From an uncultured Clostridia bacterium (GTDB lineage Bacteria; Bacillota; Clostridia; TANB77; CAG-508), in the NCBI GenBank assembly GCA_934167965.1, contig CAKPMJ010000001.1, forward strand, positions 1-64,000: DNA of 64,000 bases, written 5' to 3'. A program made the position numbers and the translations under genes. This document shows, in pieces, positions 17,719-26,928 of this stretch. The notes beneath the pieces are model-generated. The model saw only the letters and a list, made by a program, of their open reading frames with translations, was not told the DNA's origin and made no database searches. Every line of letters starts with the position of its first letter. The first letter of the stretch is position 1.

Positions 17719-18045
17719 ATGTTAAAAATAATATATGTATTAATATTAATTATATTTGGATTAGTTGGATATGCAGTATTACAAATAAAACTATTTGGAA
17801 TGGATGTAAAAGATTTTTGGAGCTTCGTTGAAGCTAACCAAACTTTAGATAGATTATATGCATTTGCTAAAAAATACGATAAATTAACTCAACAAGAGCA
17901 AATAATATATTTAAAAGAAGCAGAGAAGGTATTTAAAGCATTTGATAAAGTACCAGCAGAATTATGGGAAGAAGAATATGAAAAATATAATACAATACTA
18001 CAAAAGTATAATGACATAAAAGTTTTAAGATGGGTATCAAACTAA
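17719..18045 (+). CDS. Membrane-anchored protein of unknown function (108 aa)
   Basis: One N-terminal membrane helix (residues 3-24) followed by a soluble, helical, charged domain with a LDRLYAFAKKYDKL stretch. GAGGTG site before the ATG. Own promoter and terminator. No family recognised. Confidence 0.72.
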   Translation: MLKIIYVLILIIFGLVGYAVLQIKLFGMDVKDFWSFVEANQTLDRLYAFAKKYDKLTQQEQIIYLKEAEKVFKAFDKVPAELWEEEYEKYNTILQKYNDIKVLRWVSN

Positions 18046-18061
18046 TTAACACAATAATTCC

Positions 18062-18092
18062 AAAATAGCAGGTTTTTCACCTGCTATTTTTT
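18062..18092 (+). terminator. Terminator
   Basis: AAAATAGCAGGT and ACCTGCTATTTT make a 12-bp stem with a TTTTC loop followed by T. Confidence 0.92.
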
Positions 18093-18150
18093 ATGCGTAG
18101 AATAAACTTAAATAAAATGCATATAATGTAAACAGAGGAGAAAAATACCA

Positions 18151-19248
18151 ATGTCAGACAAAAACAAATATTGGACAAGTGTAGTGAAAAGAATAATATG
18201 CTTAATCTTGATAGTGATAGGGTTAATTTTAACATATAAACTATCAATATTTTATATGCCATTTTTAATAGCTTTTATAATATCCTTAATAATGGAACCA
18301 GGAATAAAATTACTAATGAGAAAAATGAAACTGTCTAGAAGAATAAGTTCAGTAATAATATTTATAATAACATTTGGGGTAATTATAGGATTACTAATAT
18401 GGGGAGTAGCTACAATAGTTTCTGAATCAACACATTTATTAACAGGTTTTAATGAATATTATGATAAAGCATATAGCCAAATACAAATAATAATAAATAG
18501 ATTTGACTTTGAAAAACTTAAAGTACCAGATGAAGTATTAAAAATAGTACAAGATACCTCAATTACAGTATTACAAAAAATATCAGAAATAGCACAAAAT
18601 TTCTTTACAAACTTATTAAAAGTACTGACAGGAATACCTACGTTTGCTATATATTTTGTTGTAACAATATTATCATTATATTTTATATGTACAGACAGAA
18701 TATATATGTTAGATGAATTGGAGCATCATTTGCCAGAAAAGTGGATGAAAAAGATAACAGTACATCTTAAAAATATAATAAAGACTTTAGGAGGATATCT
18801 AAAAGCACAGGCAACACTGATACTAATTTCATTTGTTATTTCTGTTATAGGATTATATTTTATAAATTTTACAATTACCAATATAGGCTATCCATTATTA
18901 ATAGCATTAGGAATAGGATTTATTGATGCACTCCCAATATTGGGTTCAGGGACTGCAATGGTACCATGGGCAGTAATATCAGCATTAAATGGCAATTTAA
19001 AATTAGGGATAGCAATAATTATTTTATGGATAATAATGAGTATTGTAAGGCAATTAATTGAACCTAAAATAGTAAGTGGAAATATAGGAATACATCCAAT
19101 ATTTACGATAGTTGCAATGTATACAGGATTCAAGCTAATAGGGGTATTAGGAATGTTTATAGGACCTATTGTATTAATTATCCTAAAAAACGTGTTTAGT
19201 AGTTTTATAGATAGTGGATTAATTAAGACTATTTTTGATATGGAATAA
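18151..19248 (+). CDS. ytvI: AI-2E/YtvI-type membrane protein
   Basis: 365 aa with about eight membrane segments in the AI-2E transporter family (PF01594) pattern. The DALPILGSGTAMVPWA stretch and the GNIGIHPIFTIVAMYTG stretch near the end are characteristic of the family, and together fit the sporulation-linked YtvI branch. The substrate is unknown; members include Na+/H+ antiporter-like and autoinducer-2 exporters. GGAG before the ATG. The YtvI sub-assignment is from memory. Confidence 0.8.
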   Translation: MSDKNKYWTSVVKRIICLILIVIGLILTYKLSIFYMPFLIAFIISLIMEPGIKLLMRKMKLSRRISSVIIFIITFGVIIGLLIWGVATIVSESTHLLTGFNEYYDKAYSQIQIIINRFDFEKLKVPDEVLKIVQDTSITVLQKISEIAQNFFTNLLKVLTGIPTFAIYFVVTILSLYFICTDRIYMLDELEHHLPEKWMKKITVHLKNIIKTLGGYLKAQATLILISFVISVIGLYFINFTITNIGYPLLIALGIGFIDALPILGSGTAMVPWAVISALNGNLKLGIAIIILWIIMSIVRQLIEPKIVSGNIGIHPIFTIVAMYTGFKLIGVLGMFIGPIVLIILKNVFSSFIDSGLIKTIFDME

Positions 19249-19282
19249 ATGCCAAATAATTGAAGAAATTTGAAAAAAGTAC

Positions 19283-19311
19283 TTGAAAATCTTTAATTAA
19301 TGGTATAGAAT
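19283..19311 (+). promoter_or_regulatory. Promoter for gap
   Basis: TTGAAA, 17-nt spacer, TAGAAT, leaving about 65 nt of leader before gap. Confidence 0.65.
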
Positions 19312-19381
19312 AAAAATGCCTGTAAAAGGGAAATAATAAAAACAACATCATACAATATGTATGAAAAAAGGAGGAATTTTT

Positions 19382-20398
19382 ATGGCAGTAAAAGTAGCCA
19401 TTAATGGTTTTGGAAGAATAGGACGTCTAGCATTTAGACAAATGTTTGGAGCAGAAGGATATGAGATAGTTGCAATAAACGACTTAACAAGTCCAGCAAT
19501 GTTAGCTCATTTATTAAAATATGATTCTGCACAAGGAAGATATGCAAAAGCTGATACAGTAGTAGCAGGAGAAGACTCTATTACAGTAGATGGAAAAACA
19601 ATAAAAATATATGCAAAAGCTGATGCAAATGAACTTCCATGGGGAGAAATCGGGGTTGATGTTGTATTAGAATGTACAGGATTCTATACAAGCAAAGATA
19701 AAGCCCAAGCACATATAAATGCAGGAGCTAAAAAAGTAGTTATATCAGCACCAGCAGGTAAAGATTTACCTACAGTAGTATTTGGAGTAAATGAAAATGT
19801 ATTAACACCAGATGACAAAATAATATCAGCAGCATCATGCACAACTAACTGCTTAGCACCAATGGCAAAAGCATTAAATGATTATGCACCAATTCAATCA
19901 GGAATAATGTCAACAATACATGCATACACAGGTGACCAAATGTTATTAGATGGACCACACAGAAAAGGTGATTTAAGAAGAGCAAGAGCAGCAGCTATAA
20001 ATATTGTTCCAAATTCAACAGGAGCAGCAAAAGCTATAGGATTAGTTATACCAGAATTAAATGGAAAATTAATTGGTTCAGCTCAAAGAGTTCCAGTACC
20101 AACAGGATCAACAACAATACTAACAGCAGTTGTTAAAGGAAAAGATGTAACAGTTGAAGCAATTAACTCTGCAATGAAATCAGAATCAAGTGCATCATTT
20201 GGATATACAGAAGAATTATTAGTATCTTCTGATATAATAGGAATAACATATGGTTCATTATTTGATGCAACACAAACAATGGTTATGCCATTAGGAGATG
20301 ACTTATATCAAGTTCAAGTTGTATCTTGGTATGATAATGAAAATTCATATACAAGCCAAATGGTAAGAACTATAAAATATTTTGCTGAATTAGGATAA
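19382..20398 (+). CDS. gap: Glyceraldehyde-3-phosphate dehydrogenase
   Basis: 338 aa from the ATG at 19382; an ATG seven codons upstream sits before the AGGAGG site and is rejected. NGFGRIGRLAFRQ binds NAD; the catalytic Cys is in SAASCTTNCLAP at about residue 152; the His and phosphate-site residues are in MSTIHAYTGDQ and NIVPNSTGAAKA. Oxidises glyceraldehyde-3-phosphate to 1,3-bisphosphoglycerate. First gene of the glycolytic cluster, separated from pgk by a terminator. Confidence 0.97.
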   Translation: MAVKVAINGFGRIGRLAFRQMFGAEGYEIVAINDLTSPAMLAHLLKYDSAQGRYAKADTVVAGEDSITVDGKTIKIYAKADANELPWGEIGVDVVLECTGFYTSKDKAQAHINAGAKKVVISAPAGKDLPTVVFGVNENVLTPDDKIISAASCTTNCLAPMAKALNDYAPIQSGIMSTIHAYTGDQMLLDGPHRKGDLRRARAAAINIVPNSTGAAKAIGLVIPELNGKLIGSAQRVPVPTGSTTILTAVVKGKDVTVEAINSAMKSESSASFGYTEELLVSSDIIGITYGSLFDATQTMVMPLGDDLYQVQVVSWYDNENSYTSQMVRTIKYFAELG

Positions 20399-20420
20399 AA
20401 AATATAAAAATAGAATAAGA

Positions 20421-20462
20421 GGTCAGAATTCAGAAGTTTATTTCTGACTTCTGGCTTTTTTA
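20421..20462 (+). terminator. Terminator between gap and pgk
   Basis: A 14-bp stem with one mismatch and one G.T pair (GTCAGAA... / ...TTCTGGC) followed by TTTTTT. Some readthrough into pgk is likely because no separate pgk promoter is evident. Confidence 0.85.
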
Positions 20463-20484
20463 CTTAAAAAGGAGAGAAAAAATT

Positions 20485-21672
20485 ATGAATAAGAAAACAG
20501 TTAGAGATATAGATCTAAAAAATAAAAAGGTATTAGTAAGATGTGACTTCAATGTGCCAATGGATGAAAATAGAAACATAACAGATAATAGAAGAATAGT
20601 AGCAGCTTTACCAACTATACAATATTTATTAGAACAAAATTGTAAAATAATCTTAATGTCACACTTAGGAAGACCAAAGGGAGAATTTAAGCCGGAATTT
20701 TCATTAGCACCAGTTGCTAAAGAATTATCTAAATTATTAGGAAAAGAAGTTATAATGGCAAAAGATGTAATAGGAGAAGATGCTGAAAATAAAGCAAATA
20801 ACTTAAAAAATGGAGAAATACTATTACTTGAAAATGTTAGATTCCATAGAGAAGAAACAGATAATGATCCTGAATTTGCAAAGAAATTAGCAAGCTATGC
20901 AGAAATATTTGTAAATGATGCGTTTGGAACAGCACATAGAGCACATGCTTCAACAGAAGGAGTAACAAAATTTTTACCAGCCGTATCAGGATTTTTAATA
21001 GAAAAAGAATTAGAATTTTTGGGAAATGCATTAGAAAATCCAAAAAGACCATTTGTAGCAATATTAGGTGGAGCAAAAGTTTCAGACAAAATAGGCGTTA
21101 TAGATAGTTTATTAGAAAAAGTTGATACTTTAATGATTGGTGGAGGAATGGCATATACATTCTTTAAAGCACAAGGATATGAAGTAGGAAATTCTTTATG
21201 CGAAGTTGATAAATGTGATTTAGCTTTAGAGTTAATGGAAAAAGCTAAAAATAAAGGCGTAAAAATGCTTTTACCAGTAGATACAAAAGTAGGAAAAGAA
21301 TTTAAACCAGACACAGAAAGTAAAACAGTTGCATGGACAGAAATTCCAGAAGGATGGGAAGGATTTGATATTGGAGAAAAAACAATAGCAATGTTTGAAA
21401 AGGAATTAGATAATGCAAAAACAGTTATCTGGAATGGACCAGTTGGATTATTTGAATTTGATCAATTTGCTATTGGAACAAATGCAATAGCTCAAAAACT
21501 TGCAACTCTAAGTGATGCAGTTACAATAATAGGTGGAGGAGATTCAGCTGCTGCTGTAGAAAAAGCAGGACTAGCAAATAAAATGAGCCATGTTTCTACA
21601 GGTGGAGGAGCATCATTAGAATTTTTAGAAGGTAAAAAATTACCAGGAATTGAAGCATTAATGGATAAATAA
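20485..21672 (+). CDS. pgk: Phosphoglycerate kinase
   Basis: 395 aa. VRCDFNVPMDENRNITDNRRI and SHLGRPKG bind the phosphoglycerate; FVAILGGAKVSDKIGVI and the GGGDSAAAVEKAG stretch bind the nucleotide. Makes ATP from 1,3-bisphosphoglycerate. AAGGAGAG before the ATG. Confidence 0.97.
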   Translation: MNKKTVRDIDLKNKKVLVRCDFNVPMDENRNITDNRRIVAALPTIQYLLEQNCKIILMSHLGRPKGEFKPEFSLAPVAKELSKLLGKEVIMAKDVIGEDAENKANNLKNGEILLLENVRFHREETDNDPEFAKKLASYAEIFVNDAFGTAHRAHASTEGVTKFLPAVSGFLIEKELEFLGNALENPKRPFVAILGGAKVSDKIGVIDSLLEKVDTLMIGGGMAYTFFKAQGYEVGNSLCEVDKCDLALELMEKAKNKGVKMLLPVDTKVGKEFKPDTESKTVAWTEIPEGWEGFDIGEKTIAMFEKELDNAKTVIWNGPVGLFEFDQFAIGTNAIAQKLATLSDAVTIIGGGDSAAAVEKAGLANKMSHVSTGGGASLEFLEGKKLPGIEALMDK

Positions 21673-21686
21673 AAAGGAGAATTGAT

Positions 21687-22019
21687 ATGAAAAGTTTAAA
21701 TGAAATAGGAAAAGAAGCATATGAAAATGCAAAAGCACATGGATTTGAAGAAAGAGATAAAAGTTTTGGAGATGTAATATCTTTAATACATTCAGAAGTG
21801 TCAGAAGCATTTGAAGAATACAGAAACGGAAGAGCATTTGACGAAAATTACTATGAAGATGGAAAAAAACTTTGTGGTGTTCCATCAGAACTTGCAGATA
21901 TAGTAATAAGAGTTTGTAATTTCTGTGCAGCATACAACATAGATTTAGATAAGATAGTTGAAGAAAAAATGGAATATAATAAAAATAGACCATTTAAACA
22001 TGGCGGAAAAAGATGTTAA
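21687..22019 (+). CDS. MazG-like nucleotide pyrophosphohydrolase
   Basis: 110 aa. The pattern HSEVSEAFEEYR followed by ELADIVIRVCNF gives the ExxE...ExxD metal-binding helices of the all-alpha NTP pyrophosphohydrolase (MazG) superfamily. Probable role is removal of non-canonical dNTPs. It lies 14 nt after pgk and 18 nt before tpiA, so it is part of the glycolytic operon. Substrate not predictable. Confidence 0.82.
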   Translation: MKSLNEIGKEAYENAKAHGFEERDKSFGDVISLIHSEVSEAFEEYRNGRAFDENYYEDGKKLCGVPSELADIVIRVCNFCAAYNIDLDKIVEEKMEYNKNRPFKHGGKRC

Positions 22020-22036
22020 GAAAGGATTGATTGTTT

Positions 22037-22789
22037 ATGAGAAAAAAAGTAATAGCAGGAAATTGGAAAATGAACATGCTTCCAAATGAAACAATATCAA
22101 TGATATCAGAATTAGAGCCAATGGTAAAAGATACAGAAAATGAAGTTGTATTATGCGTACCATATACAGATTTATTTTATGCTCTACTTACAGCACAAGG
22201 AACAAACATAAAAATAGGAGCTCAAAATATGCATTTTGAAGAAAAAGGAGCATATACAGGAGAGATATCAGCTAAAATGTTAAAATCAATAGGAGTAGAA
22301 TATGTAATAATAGGGCATTCTGAAAGAAGACAATATTTTGCTGAAACTGACGAAACAGTAAACAAAAAGATAAAAGCAGCATTTGCAAATGAAATAAAAC
22401 CTATTGTATGCGTTGGAGAAACGCTAGATCAAAGAGAATCAGGAAAAGCATTTGAAATAATAACAACTCAAACAGAAAAAGCTTTAGATGGACTAACAGA
22501 TGAACAAGTAGCAAATACAATAATTGCTTATGAACCAATATGGGCAATAGGAACAGGAAAAACTGCAACAAGTGAAGATGCAAATGAAGCAATTAAGCAG
22601 ATTAGGGAAAAAATTTATCAAAAGTATGGACAAAATGTAGCCCAAAGAGTTATAATACAATATGGCGGAAGTATGAAGCCATCAAATGCTAAAGAGCTTC
22701 TTGAAATGTCAGATATAGATGGAGGACTAATTGGAGGAGCAAGTTTAAAGGCGGCAGACTTTTCACAAATTGTTAATTATAATAAATAA
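22037..22789 (+). CDS. tpiA: Triosephosphate isomerase
   Basis: 250 aa. AGNWKMN carries the catalytic Lys, IIGHSERRQYF the His, and IIAYEPIWAIGTGKTA the catalytic Glu and mobile loop. Start taken as the ATG at 22037; a TTG two codons upstream at 22031 is closer to the AAAGGA site and is an alternative. Confidence 0.96.
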   Translation: MRKKVIAGNWKMNMLPNETISMISELEPMVKDTENEVVLCVPYTDLFYALLTAQGTNIKIGAQNMHFEEKGAYTGEISAKMLKSIGVEYVIIGHSERRQYFAETDETVNKKIKAAFANEIKPIVCVGETLDQRESGKAFEIITTQTEKALDGLTDEQVANTIIAYEPIWAIGTGKTATSEDANEAIKQIREKIYQKYGQNVAQRVIIQYGGSMKPSNAKELLEMSDIDGGLIGGASLKAADFSQIVNYNK

Positions 22790-22804
22790 AAGAAGGGAAA
22801 AAAG

Positions 22805-24352
22805 ATGGAAGAAAGAAAACTAACAATGTTAATGATATTAGATGGATTTGGTAGCAACAGTGAAGAAGAAGGAAATGCTATAAAAAAAGCAAACACACCT
22901 AATATAGATACACTAATGAAAACATATCCTATAACAAAAATAAGTGCCAGTGGCTTAGCAGTAGGATTACCAGAAGGGCAAATGGGAAACTCTGAAGTAG
23001 GACATACAAATATAGGAGCAGGAAGAGTAGTATATCAAGAGTTAACAAGAATAACAAAAGCTATAGAAGATGGAGACTTTTTCTCAAATGAAGAATTAAT
23101 AAATGCAATAGAAAATTGCAAGAAAAATAATTCGAAATTGCATATATTAGGATTAGTATCAGATGGAGGAGTTCATAGCCATATAAGACATTTATACGGA
23201 CTATTAGAATTAGCTAAAAGAAGAGATTTTGAAGATGTATATGTGCACTGCTTCTTAGATGGAAGAGATACACCACCTGCATCAGCTGAAAACTATATTA
23301 TAGAATTAGAAGACAAAATGAAAGAAAAAGGAGTAGGAAAAATCGCAAGTATTTCAGGAAGATTCTATAGTATGGACAGAGATAAAAGATGGGAAAGAGT
23401 AAAAAAAGCATATGATGCAATTTGTAGAGGTGAAGGAGTAAAATCTGGAAACGCAGTACATGCAATAGAAAATTCATATCAAAAAGAAGTATTTGATGAA
23501 TTTGTTGAGCCAACAGTAATAACTGGAGCAGATGGTGAAACACCAATTGCAACAATAGAAGACAATGACTCAGTAATATTCTTCAACTTTAGACCAGATA
23601 GAGCAAGACAATTAACAAGAGCAATAGTAGATCCAAACTTTGATGGATTTGAAACTAAAAAAATGAACACATATTTTGTATGTTTCACAAGTTATGATGA
23701 AACAATGCCAAATGTTCATATTGCGTTCAAAAAACAACAAATAAAAAATACACTAGGAGAAATAATAAGCAATCATAATATGACACAACTTCGTATTGCA
23801 GAAACTGAAAAATATGCACATGTAACATTCTTCTTTAATGGTGGAGAAGAAAAACAATACAAAGGAGAAGATAGAATATTAATACCATCTCCAAAAGTTG
23901 AAACATATGATATGAAACCGGAAATGAGTGCTTATGAAGTAACAGAAAAAGTTGTAGATGCAATAGAAAGTGGAAAATATAACTGCATAATATTAAATTA
24001 TGCAAATCCAGACATGGTAGGACACACAGGAAACTTAGATGCAGCAATAAAAGCTGTAGAAGCTGTAGACGAATGTGTTGGAAAAGTAGTTAAAGCTATA
24101 AAAGATAAAAAGGCTAATCTATTAATAACTGCAGATCATGGAAATGCAGAGCAAATGATAGATTATACAACAGGAGAGCCTCATACAGCTCATACTACAA
24201 ACTTAGTACCACTTATATTAGTAACAGAAAAAGAAAATCAAAAATTAAAACCAAATGGAAAACTTGCAGATTTAGCACCAACGATATTAGATTTAATGAA
24301 CCTAGAGAAACCTGAAGAAATGACAGGAGAGAGTTTATTAGAAAAGGAATAA
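22805..24352 (+). CDS. gpmI: 2,3-bisphosphoglycerate-independent phosphoglycerate mutase
   Basis: 515 aa. LMILDGFGSNSEEEGNAI opens the alkaline-phosphatase-like domain; the nucleophile Ser is in MGNSEVGHTNIGAGR; LDGRDTPP and FFNFRPDRARQ bind substrate; TADHGNAEQM and GEPHTAHTTN supply Mn ligands. Interconverts 3- and 2-phosphoglycerate. Follows tpiA by 15 nt. Confidence 0.97.
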   Translation: MEERKLTMLMILDGFGSNSEEEGNAIKKANTPNIDTLMKTYPITKISASGLAVGLPEGQMGNSEVGHTNIGAGRVVYQELTRITKAIEDGDFFSNEELINAIENCKKNNSKLHILGLVSDGGVHSHIRHLYGLLELAKRRDFEDVYVHCFLDGRDTPPASAENYIIELEDKMKEKGVGKIASISGRFYSMDRDKRWERVKKAYDAICRGEGVKSGNAVHAIENSYQKEVFDEFVEPTVITGADGETPIATIEDNDSVIFFNFRPDRARQLTRAIVDPNFDGFETKKMNTYFVCFTSYDETMPNVHIAFKKQQIKNTLGEIISNHNMTQLRIAETEKYAHVTFFFNGGEEKQYKGEDRILIPSPKVETYDMKPEMSAYEVTEKVVDAIESGKYNCIILNYANPDMVGHTGNLDAAIKAVEAVDECVGKVVKAIKDKKANLLITADHGNAEQMIDYTTGEPHTAHTTNLVPLILVTEKENQKLKPNGKLADLAPTILDLMNLEKPEEMTGESLLEKE

Positions 24353-24361
24353 TGTTTAAAT

Positions 24362-25036
24362 ATGCTAAGAACTACAAAATTAATGAAAGATAAATATGAA
24401 AAAATACAAAAATACCTGTTTTCTATGATACCAGAAAAATGGGAAGAAATTCATTTATATGCATCAGTAGATCAAAAAATGGATGGAAAGAAAACAGGTG
24501 AATTATATTTTTATTATTTACCAAAAGGAATATTAAAAAAGAAACCTGTAAATGTTTATGAAATACCTCAAAAATTTAATATAAATGAAGAGGAATATTT
24601 AAAAATAGTACAAGAATTATATAATTGTATAAAAGACCTAAATCAAGATTTTATTGATATGGGTCAAAATGTATGGAATAGTGTTACTATTTCAATTGCA
24701 GATTATAGGTTTAAAGTAGAATATGATTATAGTGAAAATCCAAAAAGCGAGAAAGAAAATGAAGAAAGAAGAGTGATTTGGAGATATAAGCATCTTGGCA
24801 TAGGTGGAGATAAAAAAGAAGAGAAAAAAATTTTAGATAACTACTTCGCAAATAAAAACAAGGGCAGAAGTAAAAAAGAAACATACGAAACAGGTTTATA
24901 TTTAAAAACTTCAAATAATGGGGTTAGCTTTGACAAAGAAGAAGTTGCTAGAAGTGAACCTCAGTATGAAAAGGAAATAGATACAAAAGATGAACCAGAA
25001 AATAAAGGTAGAAAAAATCAAATTTTAAATATGTAA
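24362..25036 (+). CDS. YezG/DUF600-family protein with a long charged C-terminus
   Basis: 224 aa. Residues 10-150 resemble the YezG (DUF600) family: MIPEKWEEIHLYASVD, ELYFYYLPKG, MGQNVWNSVTISI and the ERRVIWRYKHLGI end motif. Known members include the immunity protein of the B. subtilis YeeF DNase/RNase toxin. The last 70 residues are highly charged, with no predicted fold. No toxin gene is adjacent; it lies 9 nt after gpmI in a glycolytic operon. No clear Shine-Dalgarno site. A housekeeping rather than immunity role is possible. Confidence 0.78.
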   Translation: MLRTTKLMKDKYEKIQKYLFSMIPEKWEEIHLYASVDQKMDGKKTGELYFYYLPKGILKKKPVNVYEIPQKFNINEEEYLKIVQELYNCIKDLNQDFIDMGQNVWNSVTISIADYRFKVEYDYSENPKSEKENEERRVIWRYKHLGIGGDKKEEKKILDNYFANKNKGRSKKETYETGLYLKTSNNGVSFDKEEVARSEPQYEKEIDTKDEPENKGRKNQILNM

Positions 25037-25057
25037 ATATGAAAGGAGCAATTAAAG

Positions 25058-25750
25058 ATGATTTATTCAAAGGAATTAGAAGGAATGTGCAAAGTAGCAA
25101 AAGGAGTTGATCATGGACCAGCACCAATACCAGAAGAAGGAAAATGGGTTAAGGCAAAAGAAATAAAAGATATTTCTGGTTTAACACATGGTATAGGATG
25201 GTGTGCACCACAACAAGGAGCATGTAAATTAACACTAAATGTAAAAGATGGAATTATTCAAGAAGCATTAATTGAAACAATAGGATGTTCAGGAATGACA
25301 CATTCAGCTGCTATGGCAGGAGAAATATTAACAGGAAAGACTATATTAGAAGCATTAAACACAGACTTAGTATGTGATGCAATCAATACTGCTATGAGAG
25401 AATTATTCTTACAAATAGTATATGGTAGAACACAAACTGCATTCTCAGAAGGGGGACTTCCAGTAGGAGCAGGACTTGAAGATTTAGGTAAAGGACATAC
25501 ATCACAAGTAGGAACAATTTATTCAAGCTCATTAAAAGGACCTAGATATTTAAATCTTGCTGAAGGTTACATAGTAGAATTAGGTCTAGACAAAGATGAC
25601 CAAATAATAGGATACAAATATGTTCATATTGGAAAAATGATGGACAACATCAAAAAAGGAATTGATCCAATGGAAGCTATAGAAAAAGCCTCAGGAAAAT
25701 ATGGAAGATTTGATGAAGCAGTTAAAAAAATAGACCCAAGACAAGAATAA
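25058..25750 (+). CDS. Iron-sulfur cluster scaffold-like protein, partner of GGGtGRT
   Basis: 230 aa. Related to the NifU/IscU N-terminal fold: GWCAPQQGACKL and ETIGCSGMTHSAAMAGEILTGKT hold conserved Cys, similar to the GC...MTE...GKT segment of IscU. In databases such proteins are called iron-sulfur cluster assembly scaffold proteins and often lie beside a GGGtGRT gene, as here. Experimental function is not known to me. AAAGGAG before the ATG. Confidence 0.82.
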   Translation: MIYSKELEGMCKVAKGVDHGPAPIPEEGKWVKAKEIKDISGLTHGIGWCAPQQGACKLTLNVKDGIIQEALIETIGCSGMTHSAAMAGEILTGKTILEALNTDLVCDAINTAMRELFLQIVYGRTQTAFSEGGLPVGAGLEDLGKGHTSQVGTIYSSSLKGPRYLNLAEGYIVELGLDKDDQIIGYKYVHIGKMMDNIKKGIDPMEAIEKASGKYGRFDEAVKKIDPRQE

Positions 25751-25797
25751 TAGCAAATAAAAGTTTAAATAAGGAATAATTTAAGGAGGAATAAAAA

Positions 25798-26799
25798 ATG
25801 GCAGTAACATTTGAAAGTTATGAAAGAAGAATAGATCAAATTAAACCAATAATGGAAAAATACGGAATCAAGGATTTCGAAGATGCATTAAAAATATGTA
25901 CAGACAAAGGATTCAATCCTTATGAAATAGTAAAAGGAGTTCAACCAATATGTTTTGAAAATGCAGCATGGGCATATACTTTAGGTGCAGCAATAGCAAT
26001 TAAAAAAGGATGCAAAAAAGCTCATGAAGCAGCAAAAGCTATAGGAGAGGGATTACAAGCATTCTGTATACCAGGATCAGTAGCTGATGATAGAAAAGTA
26101 GGATTAGGACATGGAAACTTAGGTTCAATGCTACTTTCAGAAGATACAAAATGTTTTGCATTCTTAGCAGGACATGAAAGTTTTGCAGCAGCTGAAGGAG
26201 CAATTGGTATTGCAAAATCAGCAAATAAAGTAAGAAAAGAACCATTAAGAGTAATATTAAATGGTTTAGGAAAAGATGCTGCACAAGTAATATCAAGAAT
26301 AAATGGATTTACATATGTAAAAACAGATTTTGATTTCTTTACAGGAAAAGTAAATGTTGTAGAAGAAATACCATATTCAGATGGTGAGAGAGCAAAAGTT
26401 AGATGTTATGGTGCAAATGATGTTAGAGAAGGTGTTGCTATAATGTGGCTTGAAGATGTTGATGTTTCTATTACAGGAAATTCAACAAATCCAACAAGAT
26501 TCCAACATCCAGTTGCAGGTACATATAAAAAAGAAAGAATTGAAGCAGGAAGAAAATATTTCTCAGTTGCTTCAGGTGGTGGAACAGGTAGAACATTACA
26601 CCCAGATAATATGGCAGCAGGTCCAGCTTCTTATGGTATGACAGATACAATGGGAAGAATGCACTCAGATGCACAATTTGCAGGAAGTTCTTCAGTTCCA
26701 GCTCATGTTGAAATGATGGGATTAATAGGAATGGGAAATAACCCAATGGTAGGTGCTACTGTTGCAGTTGCAGTTGCTGTTGAAGAAGCAATGAAATAA
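25798..26799 (+). CDS. GGGtGRT family protein
   Basis: 333 aa. The family name comes from the glycine-rich motif GGGTGRTLHPDN, seen here at about residue 259. Other conserved stretches are LGHGNLGSMLLSED and the Gly-rich end. Cytosolic, no membrane segment. The function of the family is unknown; it pairs with the scaffold-like gene upstream (47 nt apart, AGGAGG before its ATG). It ends the gap-to-GGGtGRT cluster, just before a terminator. Confidence 0.87.
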   Translation: MAVTFESYERRIDQIKPIMEKYGIKDFEDALKICTDKGFNPYEIVKGVQPICFENAAWAYTLGAAIAIKKGCKKAHEAAKAIGEGLQAFCIPGSVADDRKVGLGHGNLGSMLLSEDTKCFAFLAGHESFAAAEGAIGIAKSANKVRKEPLRVILNGLGKDAAQVISRINGFTYVKTDFDFFTGKVNVVEEIPYSDGERAKVRCYGANDVREGVAIMWLEDVDVSITGNSTNPTRFQHPVAGTYKKERIEAGRKYFSVASGGGTGRTLHPDNMAAGPASYGMTDTMGRMHSDAQFAGSSSVPAHVEMMGLIGMGNNPMVGATVAVAVAVEEAMK

Positions 26800-26810
26800 T
26801 TTAGGTTTAT

Positions 26811-26850
26811 AAAAGAGAATAATTCGCTAAAAAGAATTATTCTCTTTTAG
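26811..26850 (+). terminator. Terminator
   Basis: AAAAGAGAATAATTC and GAATTATTCTCTTTT form a 15-bp stem with a short loop, between the GGGtGRT gene and eno. Confidence 0.9.
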
Positions 26851-26928
26851 CATCTAAAATGAATATAAATGATAAATAAGTATATAATATTAAAGAAATT
26901 AGCAAAAAATAGAAATGGAGGAAAAACA

